Assembly (NCBI GenBank): GCA_038246545.1 | Contig: JBBRVW010000026.1 | Location: 1-64,000, forward strand | DNA: 64,000 bases | Direction: 5' to 3' | DNA from: JBBRVW01 sp038246545 | GTDB taxonomy: Bacteria > Actinomycetota > Actinomycetes > JACCUZ01 | Shown: piece after piece, positions 39,083-47,114 of the stretch | How the letters are laid out: each line of letters begins with the position of its first letter | Numbering within the stretch: the stretch's first letter is position 1 | Position numbers and translations under genes: made by a program | Notes under the pieces: model-generated | Told to the model about the DNA's origin: nothing | The model's database searches: none | What the model saw: only the letters and a program-made list of their open reading frames with translations

Positions 39083-41029
39083 TCACCGGGAGAGCCAGGC
39101 GCCGCGCAGGAACCGCTCGAGTAGCGGCCCGGCGGTGCCGGACCCCGAGCTGCCGAGATCGACGAACACCGCGACGGCGAGGTCGCCGCGCACCGCGATC
39201 ATCCAGGCGTGTGTCTTCGGCGGGGAGTCCTCGCCGAACTCCGCGGTACCCGTCTTCGCCGCCACCGGCGGCCCCGGCAGCGCAGCGAGGAAACGACCGC
39301 TCCCGTCGGTGACCACCGCGCGCATCAGCGAGCGCACCTGCGCCGCCTCCGGTGCGGTGACCGCGCCCGACGGCTGCTCCAGCTGCTCGGGCGGGTCCGA
39401 GAGCAGCTGCGGTGTGACGGTGCGCCCGGTGGCGACCGACGCGGCCACCGCCGCCATCGCCACCGGTGACGCCGACACCCGGCCCTGGCCGATCATCGAC
39501 GCCGCGTGCTCGGTCTCGCCGGCGTCGGTCGGCACCGAGCCGAGGAACACCGGGTAGCCGAGGTCGTGGTCGACGCCCAGCCCGAGCGCGGCGGCAGCAT
39601 CCGCCAGCTCCGTCTGCGACACCTTCGCCCGCTGGCCGATGATCGCGGTGTTGCACGAGTTGGCCACGGCGGTGCGCAGCGACACGGACCCGAGGCGGGC
39701 GGCCGGGTAGTCGTCGTAGTTCTCGAACCGCCGCCCGTCCACCGTCACGCTCGTGGGGCAGCGGACAGTCGTCGCCGGGGTGAGCCCCGCGCGCAGCAGC
39801 CCGAGCGAGGTGACCACCTTGAAGGTCGATCCCGGCGCGAAACGGCCGACGGTGGCGGTGGCCGCTCCGTTCGACCCGGGACCGCTCGCGGCCGCGAGCA
39901 CGTGACCGTCCGAGGGGCGCACCGCGACGATCGCGCTGGCCGGGCGCACGCCGGCGAGCGTCGCCTCGGCGAGCTCCTGCAGTCGCTCGTCCAGCGTGGT
40001 CGCGAGCGGGGTCCCGTCGACCGCCTCGGTGCGGAACAGCTCGCGCTGCACGTCCGAGGCGTCCTCCGTGGGTGCCGGTGACACCGCGCGCACCATCACT
40101 CCGGGCGTGCCCCGCAGCTGCTCGTCGTATCGCTTCTGCAGGCCCGACAGGCCGGTGACGTCGCCCGCGCGCAGCCGGCCGGACGATCCCTCGACCAGCT
40201 CCGCGGTGGCAGCGCCGACCGTCCCCAGCACGGGTCGGGCGAAGTCGCGGGTCGGCGCCAGCGGCAGCTCGTCCTGGAGGGCGACGGCACCGGCCATCGC
40301 GGCGTACGCCGACGGGTCCGGGGCGTCCGCCGCACGCAGGACGATCGCCTCGACGAACGCCTTCGCGCCGGCCTTCGCGACCCGCTCGACGTACGGCGCC
40401 GGCTCGATGTCGACCAGGCCGGCCAGCGCGCCGGCACCGGCCGCCGCGTCGGCGGCCGGCGCCTTCGCCTTGTCGATGCCGAGCCGCACCACGGGCCGCG
40501 CCGTCACCAGCGGGGTGTCGCCGTCGCCGAGCACGTCGCCCCGCACCGGCTGCACGCGGCTGGCCGTGAGCCGCTCCTGGGCGGTGAGGCCCGGGGCGAC
40601 CACCGCGGGGCTCCAGCGCACCCGCCACTTCCCGTCGGCCAGCACGAGGGACGCGCGGGTGCGGAACCGCCAGGCCGGTGCGTCCGGGCCGGCCACCGGC
40701 CAGCTGTGGGCGAGCAGCGCGGTCGCTCGGCCGCTGTCGGTGGGCGAGCTGACCCGGACCACGGTGACCCTCGGGCGCAGGTCGCCGAGCCCGGCCGTGG
40801 CGGCTCCCCACTGCTGCTGGGCCCGGTCCCGCGTCGCCCGCCGGGCCGCCGGGGTCGGGCCCGTGAGAGGGAGGCCGGCCAGCTTCCCCTCGGCCAGAGC
40901 GGCGGCGAGCCGGGCGGCAGCCGGCTGCGGCTCCGGGTCCGCCGCGCCGGAGCAGCCAGCCAGGCCGGCGGCGGACACGGCCGCCACGACGAGCAGGGCG
41001 AGCGGGCCACGCCGCGTGCCGTCGGTCAC
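39083..41029 (-). CDS. Class B penicillin-binding protein lipoprotein with MecA_N-type N-terminal domain
   Basis: A 648-residue transpeptidase. The signal peptide ends in the lipobox LAGC (Cys 26), so the protein is lipid-anchored outside. Residues about 35-150 form an NTF2-like MecA_N domain (RVSSPTDSGRATALLAHSWP). The PBP dimerisation region is at about 155-330 and the transpeptidase domain at about 345-645, with Ser 401 in STFK, SCN at 458-460 and KTG at 592-594. It crosslinks peptidoglycan. The GTG start at 41029 puts the signal peptide at the N-terminus; an in-frame ATG at 41074 would add 15 polar residues. The architecture is that of PBP2a-like proteins, often poorly inhibited by beta-lactams. 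It is divergent from the FAD oxidoreductase gene. Confidence 0.9.
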   Translation of the reverse strand: MTDGTRRGPLALLVVAAVSAAGLAGCSGAADPEPQPAAARLAAALAEGKLAGLPLTGPTPAARRATRDRAQQQWGAATAGLGDLRPRVTVVRVSSPTDSGRATALLAHSWPVAGPDAPAWRFRTRASLVLADGKWRVRWSPAVVAPGLTAQERLTASRVQPVRGDVLGDGDTPLVTARPVVRLGIDKAKAPAADAAAGAGALAGLVDIEPAPYVERVAKAGAKAFVEAIVLRAADAPDPSAYAAMAGAVALQDELPLAPTRDFARPVLGTVGAATAELVEGSSGRLRAGDVTGLSGLQKRYDEQLRGTPGVMVRAVSPAPTEDASDVQRELFRTEAVDGTPLATTLDERLQELAEATLAGVRPASAIVAVRPSDGHVLAAASGPGSNGAATATVGRFAPGSTFKVVTSLGLLRAGLTPATTVRCPTSVTVDGRRFENYDDYPAARLGSVSLRTAVANSCNTAIIGQRAKVSQTELADAAAALGLGVDHDLGYPVFLGSVPTDAGETEHAASMIGQGRVSASPVAMAAVAASVATGRTVTPQLLSDPPEQLEQPSGAVTAPEAAQVRSLMRAVVTDGSGRFLAALPGPPVAAKTGTAEFGEDSPPKTHAWMIAVRGDLAVAVFVDLGSSGSGTAGPLLERFLRGAWLSR

Positions 41030-41207
41030 ACCACCCGCGGAGCGCTCGCCGGGTGCAGGCTGCCGTCGGTGCATGGCGCCCCAGTCTGCCCGGTACGCAC
41101 CGGATCGTCCCCTGCGGGTCCCGCAGGCCCGCGTCCGGGACCCGGGGCGGCCCGGAAGCGTCCTACGGTGCGCACGGGGTACGGCGCGGTCGGAGGTGGT
41201 CGGCGAG

Positions 41208-42455
41208 ATGGCAGGACTGCCGTCGGGCTGCGACGTGGCGGTCGTCGGGGCCGGCCTGTCCGGGCTGGTGGCCGCCCGTCGGCTGCACCGCGCGGGCCTG
41301 GACGTCGTCGTGCTCGAGGCCGCGGACGGCGTCGGGGGCCGGGTGCGCACCGATGTGCTCGACGGCTGGCGGCTGGACCGCGGCTTCCAGGTGCTCAACA
41401 CGGCCTACCCCGCCGTCGGGCGCGAGCTCGACCTCACGGAACTGGGTCTGCGCGAGCTCACCCGCGGCGCTCTGGTGCACGTCGACGGCGAGCGGCACCG
41501 GCTGGCAGACCCCCGGCGCGACCTGCGCGGCGCGCTGGCGACGGCTGCCGCACCGATCGGGACGGTGCAGGACAAGGTGCGGCTGGTCGTGCTCGCGGCC
41601 CGTGTCGCCGCCGGGGACGGGCGTCGGCTCGTCACCGCCGAGGACCGGTCGGCGATCGAGGCGCTGCAGTCACGCGGCTTCTCGGACGCGGCGGTCGACA
41701 GGTTCTTCCGGCCGTTCTTCTCCGGGGTCCTCCTCGAGGACGAGCTGACGACGTCGAGCCGGTTCTTCGACCTGATGTTGCGGATGTTCGCGCGCGGCCG
41801 CTCGACCGTCCCGGCGCTGGGGATGGTCGAGGTGCCGCACCAGCTCGCCGCCGGGCTGCCCGACGACGCGGTGCACGTGTCGACTCCCGTCCGGTCGATG
41901 ACGCCGACAGCAGTGCGCACCGACGCCGGCACCGTGCGGGTGCGCGCCGTCGTGTGCGCCACCGACGCGGCAGCCGCGCGCAACTTCGTGCCCTCGCTCG
42001 GCGCCGTCGGCTGGCGGTCGGTCACCACGCTGTACCACGTCGCCCCCGCGGACCCCCTCGGCGAGCCGACCCTGCTGCTCGACACGGACCGCTCGTCGCC
42101 GGTCGTGAACACCGTCGTCATGACGGCCGCCGCGCCGACCTACGGGCCCGGGGACGGGCGCGCGCTGATCGCCACCTCCGTCCTCGGCACCGACTCGGAC
42201 GAGGCGGTCGTGCGGGGTCGGCTCGCGACGCTCTACGGCACCGGCGCCGCCGGGTGGGAGCACCTGGCGTCCTACGCCGTCCCGCGGGCACTGCCCGCCA
42301 TGCCGGCGCCGCACGACTTCCGCCGGCCGGTGCGGATGGACGGCCTCTACGTCTGCGGTGACCACCGCGACTCGTCGTCCATCCAGGGGGCCCTGGTCTC
42401 CGGCCGGCGGGCCGCGACCGCTGTGCTGGCCGACCTCGGTCCTGCCCGGGGGTAG
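41208..42455 (+). CDS. NAD(P)/FAD-dependent oxidoreductase (amine oxidase/phytoene-desaturase-like)
   Basis: A 415-residue flavoprotein. It has the N-terminal FAD-binding motif VAVVGAGLSGLVAARRLHRA followed by VVVLEAADGVGGRVRTDVLD, and the C-terminal FAD loop LYVCGDHRDSSSIQGALVSG. The middle (FRPFFSGVLLEDELTTSSRF) is typical of the monoamine oxidase / carotenoid desaturase-like group. Many homologues are annotated as protoporphyrinogen oxidase-like without proof. No carotenoid synthesis genes are adjacent, and the substrate is open. ATG at 41208 has GGAGG about 11 nt upstream. The 31-codon ORF with its own strong ribosome site follows 111 nt later. Confidence 0.83.
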   Translation: MAGLPSGCDVAVVGAGLSGLVAARRLHRAGLDVVVLEAADGVGGRVRTDVLDGWRLDRGFQVLNTAYPAVGRELDLTELGLRELTRGALVHVDGERHRLADPRRDLRGALATAAAPIGTVQDKVRLVVLAARVAAGDGRRLVTAEDRSAIEALQSRGFSDAAVDRFFRPFFSGVLLEDELTTSSRFFDLMLRMFARGRSTVPALGMVEVPHQLAAGLPDDAVHVSTPVRSMTPTAVRTDAGTVRVRAVVCATDAAAARNFVPSLGAVGWRSVTTLYHVAPADPLGEPTLLLDTDRSSPVVNTVVMTAAAPTYGPGDGRALIATSVLGTDSDEAVVRGRLATLYGTGAAGWEHLASYAVPRALPAMPAPHDFRRPVRMDGLYVCGDHRDSSSIQGALVSGRRAATAVLADLGPARG

Positions 42456-42566
42456 GCAGCAAGCGGCCCGCAAGTGCGCCGCAAGCACGTCGGGGCACTG
42501 TTCTCCTACCTGCCCAGCAGCGACAGGGGTCGCACCGGGCGAGACCGCGGGAGGGAGGGGAGCACA

Positions 42567-42662
42567 GTGACCGGACTCTGCCAGGACGTGCTGCGCGCGA
42601 TCGAGATCGAGCGCCTGCGGCAGGCCAAGAAGTCGCGTCGCGCGCGCGGGGTTGCCCGCTGA
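42567..42662 (+). CDS. Possible 31-residue basic small protein
   Basis: GTG at 42567 is preceded by GGGAGGGGAG, one of the strongest ribosome sites in the window. The product VTGLCQDVLRAIEIERLRQA followed by KKSRRARGVAR is a short amphipathic helix with a strongly basic tail. A hairpin follows the stop. It could be a real small protein, for example RNA-, membrane- or partner-binding, or a leader peptide, although no gene follows on this strand. The open frame continues upstream without similarity. No homologue is recognised. Confidence 0.45.
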   Translation: MTGLCQDVLRAIEIERLRQAKKSRRARGVAR

Positions 42663-42669
42663 GCGCCAC

Positions 42670-42696
42670 GGGGCCGGGAGCCTGCCTCCCGTCCCC
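42670..42696. terminator. Hairpin between convergent genes
   Basis: The stem CGGGAG / CTCCCG (42675-42680 with 42686-42691) is extended by GGGG / CCCC after one mismatch. It lies between the plus-strand small ORF and the minus-strand GNAT gene and would serve either direction. Confidence 0.45.
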
Positions 42697-42788
42697 GGGG
42701 TCGCCCACCTGCGGCCCTGAGCGACCTACCAGCGACCACCAGCAGCCGTCGACCACCTCGCGTGGCCGGCGGATGCTCGGCGTGCGCG

Positions 42789-43280
42789 TCAGCCGGTAGG
42801 CCCCTGAGCGTCCGGCGCGTCCGGCGCGTTCGGGGCGTTCGGGGCGAGCACCATGACCAGCTCGTCGTCGTCGCGGTCACCGGTCGGGACGAAGCCGAGC
42901 GACCGGTAGAGCTCACGGGCGGCGGTGTTGTCCTCGGCGACCGCCAGGGCGACCAGACGGCATCGCGGGTCGGCCCGCAGCCGGTCGATGAGCCCCTCGA
43001 TCGCTGCGCGGCCGATCCCACGGCCCTGCTGCTCGGCGTCCACCACGACGCCGCCGATCGCCCAGCTGCCGTCGCCGGGGTCGAAGGCCGTCTGGGCGAA
43101 CCCGACGACCTGGCCCTCGCTGAGCAGCGCGAGCGGCTGCCACACCCCGCCGTCGTACGCCGCCTTCGCGACGTACCAGGCGACCGGCCGGACCCAGGCC
43201 TCCTGCCCCGGGCGGGGCCGCACCTCCAGCACCGCGTCGAGGGTGTCCGCGTCCACGTCGACGATCCGCACGTCCGGCAC
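42789..43280 (-). CDS. GNAT-family N-acetyltransferase
   Basis: A 163-residue acyltransferase. The acetyl-CoA motif A is AIGGVVVDAEQQGRGIGRAA, with the Q/R-x-x-G-x-G/A loop, followed by motif B (NTAARELYRSLGFVPTGDRD). It acetylates an amine on an unknown small molecule or protein. The C-terminus carries a low-complexity tail APNAPNAPDAPDAQGPTG, encoded by imperfect 9-bp tandem repeats. GTG start at 43280. It is divergent from pntAA with a 36-nt gap. Confidence 0.87.
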   Translation of the reverse strand: MPDVRIVDVDADTLDAVLEVRPRPGQEAWVRPVAWYVAKAAYDGGVWQPLALLSEGQVVGFAQTAFDPGDGSWAIGGVVVDAEQQGRGIGRAAIEGLIDRLRADPRCRLVALAVAEDNTAARELYRSLGFVPTGDRDDDELVMVLAPNAPNAPDAPDAQGPTG

Positions 43281-43316
43281 ACCCCGAGTCTGCCCCGTGC
43301 CCTAGGGTCGGCGATC

Positions 43317-44414
43317 ATGCGGATCGGAGTCGTCGCCGAGCAGCGTCCCGGCGAACGCCGGGTCGCGCTGGTGCCGGAGGCCGTCGCACGGCTGGTCGCC
43401 GAGGGTCTCGAGGTCGTGGTCGAGGCAGGTGCAGGCAACCACGCGTTCGCCTCCGACGACGCCTATCGCGAGGCGGGTGCCACGGTCGTCGACGATGCGC
43501 TCGACGGCAGCGACGTGGTCCTCACCGTGTCGCCGCTCACCCTCGACCAGGCACGGCGGCTGCGCCCCGGCGCGTTGACCCTCGGCTTCCTCCCCGTGGC
43601 CGCGAACGGCGACCTGCTGGCGGTGCTGCGCGAGCAGGAGGTGCTGGCGTTCGCGATGGAGCAGGTGCCGCGCATCTCGCGGGCCCAGTCGATGGACGCG
43701 CTGTCGTCTCAGGCGCTGGTGGCCGGCTACCGCGCGGCACTGGTCGCGGCTGAGCGGCTGCCACGGTTCTTCCCGCTGTTCATGACAGCCGCCGGCACCG
43801 TCGCCCCCGCGAAGGTGCTCGTGCTGGGCGCGGGTGTGGCCGGGTTGCAGGCCATCGCCACCGCGCGCCGCCTCGGTGCCGTCGTCGAGGCGTACGACGT
43901 GCGGCCGACGTCGGCCGATGAGGTCCGCTCGATGGGCGCGGCGTTCATCGACCTGGGCCTCGACTCGCTCGAGGGGTCGGGCGGCTACGCCCGCGAGATG
44001 GGCGAGGACCGGGCCGCCCGGCAGCGCGAGCTGCTCACGCCGTACGTCGGCGCCTCCGACGCCGTCATCACCACCGCCGCCGTCCCGGGCCGGCCGGCCC
44101 CGCTGCTGCTCACGACGCCGATGGTCGAGGTGATGCGACCGGGCTCGGTCGTCGTCGACCTGGCCGCCGAGAGCGGCGGCAACTGCGAGCTGTCCGTGGC
44201 CGGTGAGGACGTCGACCACCACGGTGTGCTGGTGCACGGGATGGCCGACGTGCCCTCCTCGATGCCGGTGCACGCGAGCCAGCTCTACGCGCGCAACCTG
44301 GTCAACCTGCTGCTGCTGATGACCACCGACGGCCAGGTGGTGCCCGATTTCGACGACGAGGTGGTCGCCGCGTCCTGCGTCACCCGACCCGACGCCACGG
44401 AGGCCACCCCATGA
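43317..44414 (+). CDS. pntAA: NAD(P) transhydrogenase alpha subunit, NAD-binding part
   Basis: A 365-residue soluble domain I of proton-translocating transhydrogenase. It begins MRIGVVAEQRPGERRVALVP. RISRAQSMDALSSQALVAGY is the RQD-loop region, and KVLVLGAGVAGLQAIATARR is the NAD-binding Rossmann motif. The cytoplasmic domain binds NAD(H) and exchanges hydride with the NADP(H) domain of PntB. It is the first gene of the three-gene split operon typical of actinobacteria. The 70-nt gap to pntAB holds a family C hairpin. Arg replaces Lys at some alanine-dehydrogenase positions, so it is not Ald; the following genes settle the identity. Confidence 0.93.
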   Translation: MRIGVVAEQRPGERRVALVPEAVARLVAEGLEVVVEAGAGNHAFASDDAYREAGATVVDDALDGSDVVLTVSPLTLDQARRLRPGALTLGFLPVAANGDLLAVLREQEVLAFAMEQVPRISRAQSMDALSSQALVAGYRAALVAAERLPRFFPLFMTAAGTVAPAKVLVLGAGVAGLQAIATARRLGAVVEAYDVRPTSADEVRSMGAAFIDLGLDSLEGSGGYAREMGEDRAARQRELLTPYVGASDAVITTAAVPGRPAPLLLTTPMVEVMRPGSVVVDLAAESGGNCELSVAGEDVDHHGVLVHGMADVPSSMPVHASQLYARNLVNLLLLMTTDGQVVPDFDDEVVAASCVTRPDATEATP

Positions 44415-44419
44415 CCCCT

Positions 44420-44468
44420 TGTGCGCCGACACACCGGACGCCCGGCGCGTCTGGTGCGGCTGCGCACA
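44420..44468. repeat. Hairpin repeat, family C copy 1, inside the pnt operon
   Basis: Arms of 22 nt starting TGTGCGCCGACACACCGGAC (44420-44441) pair with 44447-44468 with about four mismatches, loop CCGGC. It fills the gap between pntAA and pntAB. The first 17 bases are identical to family C copy 2 at 57725. Confidence 0.75.
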
Positions 44469-44484
44469 TTCGAGGGGGCACAGC

Positions 44485-44796
44485 ATGAGCGACGGCACGA
44501 CGATGCTCACGTTCTTCGTGCTCGCGGTGTTCGTGGGGTTCGAGGTCGTGTCCAAGGTCTCGTCGGTGCTGCACACGCCGCTGATGTCGGGCGCCAACGC
44601 GATCCACGGCGTCATCCTCGTCGGCGCCGTCGTGGTCACCGGTCACGCCGACTCCGGCGTCGCGCTGGTGCTGGGGCTGGTCGCGGTGGTGCTGGCGACC
44701 GTGAACATGGTCGGCGGCTTCGTCGTCACCGACCGGATGCTCGAGATGTTCGGGCGCAACCGACCGGGCAAGCAGAAGGCGAAGGACGACGCGTGA
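44485..44796 (+). CDS. pntAB: NAD(P) transhydrogenase alpha subunit 2, membrane part
   Basis: A 103-residue protein with three membrane helices. TMLTFFVLAVFVGFEVVSKV, LHTPLMSGANAIHGVILVGA and LATVNMVGGFVVTDRMLEMF reproduce the N-terminal part of domain II, including the conserved H-T-P-L-M-S-G-x-N-A-I-x-G motif. It joins PntB in the proton channel. ATG at 44485 follows GAGGGGG by about five bases. Its stop overlaps the pntB start (GTGA). Confidence 0.95.
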   Translation: MSDGTTMLTFFVLAVFVGFEVVSKVSSVLHTPLMSGANAIHGVILVGAVVVTGHADSGVALVLGLVAVVLATVNMVGGFVVTDRMLEMFGRNRPGKQKAKDDA

Positions 44797-46286
44797 ACGT
44801 CCTCTCGCCCACGGTCGAGGCGCTCGGCTACCTCGTCGCGGCTGTCTGCTTCATCCTCGCGCTCAAGGGCCTGTCGTCGCCGGCCACCGCGCGGCAGGGC
44901 AACGCGCTCGGCGCGGCCGGCGCCGTGCTCGCCTGCGTGGTGGTGTTCCTCGCCGAGGACCTCGACCACGTGGTCCCGATCCTGGTCGCGATCGCGGTCG
45001 GCACCGCGCTCGGCGTCCCCGCCGCCCGCCGGGTCGCGATGACGCAGATGCCGCAGCTGGTGGCGCTGTTCAACGGTGTCGGTGGCGCGGCGGCCGCTCT
45101 CGTCGCTGCCCTCGAGCTGACAGATCGGGTCAAGCTCGAGGGGGCCGGAATCTCGATACCGGCCCTCGCCGTGCACGGTGGTGGCTACGTCGCCTACGCG
45201 GGCGGCGGTGCGCTCCAGGTGTCGGCCACCACCTCGACGTACCTCGCGGCGGCAGCGGGCGGTTTCACGGTACTTGTGGGTGCGGTGTCGTTCGCCGGGT
45301 CGTGCGTGACGTTCGCGAAGCTCCAGGAGCTGATGACCAGCCGGCCGGTGGTCTTCCCCGGCGGTCCGGTCGCGATGGGCGGGGCCAGCCTGGTGGCGGT
45401 CGGGCTCGCGACCGGGGTGGTCGTCGACGCGCGGGACAGCGTGGTGTCGCCGTGGCTGCTGGTGCTGCTCGGCCTCGTCGCGCTCGCCGTGGGTGTGCTG
45501 TTCGTCCTCCCGGTGGGAGGCGCCGACGTCCCCATCGTCATCTCGCTGCTCAACGCGTTCACCGGCCTCACGGTGGCGGCCAGCGGCTATGTGTTGGACA
45601 ACGTGCTCCTGCTCGTGGCGGGCACGCTGGTCGGGGCGAGCGGCACGATCCTCACCAGGATGATGGCCTCCGCGATGGGCCGCTCGACGGCGTCGATCCT
45701 GTTCGGTGCCTTCAAGGGCGGGTCGACCGCCGGCTCGACCGAGGTGTCCGACCGCCCGGTGCGCTCGTCCACGCCCGAGGACGTCGCGATCCTGCTGGCG
45801 TACGCCCGCAAGGTGGTCATCGTGCCCGGCTACGGGCTGGCCGTCGCGCAGGCCCAGCACACGCTCCACGAGCTGGTGGAGGTGCTGCAGGGCAAGGGTG
45901 TGCAGGTGGTCTACGGCATCCACCCCGTCGCCGGCCGGATGCCCGGGCACATGAACGTGCTGCTCGCGGAGGCGAACGTCCCCTACGACCAGCTCAAGGA
46001 GATGGACGAGGCGAACTCCGAGCTGCCGTCCACCGACGTCGCGCTGGTCGTCGGCGCCAACGACGTCGTGAACCCGGCAGCGAAGACCAGCCCCGGCAGC
46101 CCGATCTACGGCATGCCGATCCTCGACGTCGGCGACGCCACGTCGGTGGTCTTCCTCAAGCGCTCGATGCGCCCGGGCTTCGCCGGCATCGAGAACGAAC
46201 TGCTCTACGAGCCGGGCACCACGCTGCTGTTCGGTGACGCCAAGGACTCGCTCACCAAGGTGCTGCAGTCCCTCAAGGGCGTCTAG
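44793..46286 (+). CDS. pntB: NAD(P) transhydrogenase beta subunit
   Basis: A 497-residue subunit. About nine membrane helices span residues 1-270, with MTQMPQLVALFNGVGGAAAA and the VHGGGYVAYAGGGALQVSAT region. The soluble NADP(H)-binding domain III follows, with VVIVPGYGLAVAQAQHTLHE and YGIHPVAGRMPGHMNVLLAE. It couples hydride transfer between NADH and NADP+ to proton entry, making NADPH. The GTG start overlaps pntAB. The stop codon TAG overlaps the stop of the convergent GNAT gene within CTAG, leaving no room for a terminator between them. Confidence 0.96.
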   Translation: MNVLSPTVEALGYLVAAVCFILALKGLSSPATARQGNALGAAGAVLACVVVFLAEDLDHVVPILVAIAVGTALGVPAARRVAMTQMPQLVALFNGVGGAAAALVAALELTDRVKLEGAGISIPALAVHGGGYVAYAGGGALQVSATTSTYLAAAAGGFTVLVGAVSFAGSCVTFAKLQELMTSRPVVFPGGPVAMGGASLVAVGLATGVVVDARDSVVSPWLLVLLGLVALAVGVLFVLPVGGADVPIVISLLNAFTGLTVAASGYVLDNVLLLVAGTLVGASGTILTRMMASAMGRSTASILFGAFKGGSTAGSTEVSDRPVRSSTPEDVAILLAYARKVVIVPGYGLAVAQAQHTLHELVEVLQGKGVQVVYGIHPVAGRMPGHMNVLLAEANVPYDQLKEMDEANSELPSTDVALVVGANDVVNPAAKTSPGSPIYGMPILDVGDATSVVFLKRSMRPGFAGIENELLYEPGTTLLFGDAKDSLTKVLQSLKGV

Positions 46287-46819
46287 CCGCTCGCGAGCTC
46301 CTTGCGCATCTCGACGAGGTCGAAGTCGGTGCGCAGTGCGCCGGACGCCTGGTGGAAGGGGAACGGGAGGTGCCGCCCGGTGCGGTCGAAGCCGCGCCTT
46401 TCATACCAGTCGATCAGCTCGACCCGGAGGCTGATGACGGTGAGCGTCAGAGCCGTCGCCGACCACAGCTCGCGTACCGCGTGCTCGGCCTCGGCGACGA
46501 CGGCCTTGCCCACGCCGTCGCCCTGGTGCTCGGGGTCGACCGCGAACATTCCGAGGTACGCCGTGCCGCCGTCGCCGGCGGTGCGCTGCACGAGAGTCGA
46601 CCCGACCAGCCGGCCACCCGATTCGGCGAGCACGAACCGGCTCTCGGGGTCGGCGAGCAGCTCGACCACCCGCTGCTCGCTTGAGCGCGGCCCTGTGAGC
46701 AGCTCGGTCTCCGTGGTCCACCCGGTCGCGGCGACCGGCCCGCGGTAGGCCCGCTCGACGAGCGCGGCCACGACCGGTGCGTCGGCCGGGGTCGCCGTAC
46801 GGAAGGTGAGGTCGGGCAC
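46283..46819 (-). CDS. GNAT-family N-acetyltransferase
   Basis: A 178-residue acetyltransferase. It begins LTFRTATPADAPVVAALVER; the acetyl-CoA loop is YLGMFAVDPEHQGDGVGKAV and the C-terminal motif B is ISLRVELIDWYERRGFDRTG. The T-G-R-x-x-P-F-P segment at the end is common in a subgroup of uncharacterised GNATs. Substrate unknown. GTG start at 46819. It is convergent with pntB with overlapping stops, so readthrough transcripts of the two genes would be complementary at their ends. Confidence 0.87.
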   Translation of the reverse strand: MPDLTFRTATPADAPVVAALVERAYRGPVAATGWTTETELLTGPRSSEQRVVELLADPESRFVLAESGGRLVGSTLVQRTAGDGGTAYLGMFAVDPEHQGDGVGKAVVAEAEHAVRELWSATALTLTVISLRVELIDWYERRGFDRTGRHLPFPFHQASGALRTDFDLVEMRKELASG

Positions 46820-46912
46820 CGGCCGACACTACGGGCCGTGACGCCGCTCACGGTGGCGTGACCCGGACAGGGGGTGGTCGTTGAGGACACGAGACGGACC
46901 CCCGGAGGAGAC

Positions 46913-47083
46913 ATGGGCAACGACCACGAGCGGCTGCGCGAGAACCTCGAGACGGCGCGCCCAGACGAGGACCACAGCTCACAGGACCGCAACGCGGGCG
47001 TGGCGATCGCCGTCCTCGCCGTGGTTGTGGTCGGCATTCTGGTCGCGATGGCGATGGGCGCCACCGACGCGTTCCGCCCCTGA
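46913..47083 (+). CDS. Small membrane protein, hypothetical
   Basis: A 56-residue protein. The N-terminal half is acidic and helical (GNDHERLRENLETARPDEDH), and a single C-terminal helix (AGVAIAVLAVVVVGILVAMA) anchors it in the membrane with a short tail. A GGAGGAG site lies five bases before ATG at 46913, so expression is well supported. No family is recognised. It is divergent from the GNAT gene and convergent with upp. The topology resembles small regulators that present a soluble helix to a partner. Confidence 0.7.
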   Translation: MGNDHERLRENLETARPDEDHSSQDRNAGVAIAVLAVVVVGILVAMAMGATDAFRP

Positions 47084-47114
47084 CGCCCACCCGGGGCGCC
47101 CTCGGGCAGGACGG

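Noticed and set aside
183..44468. Intergenic palindromes as CRISPR repeats
   Set aside because: Copies are isolated, not evenly spaced, have no spacers between them, and no cas genes are present.
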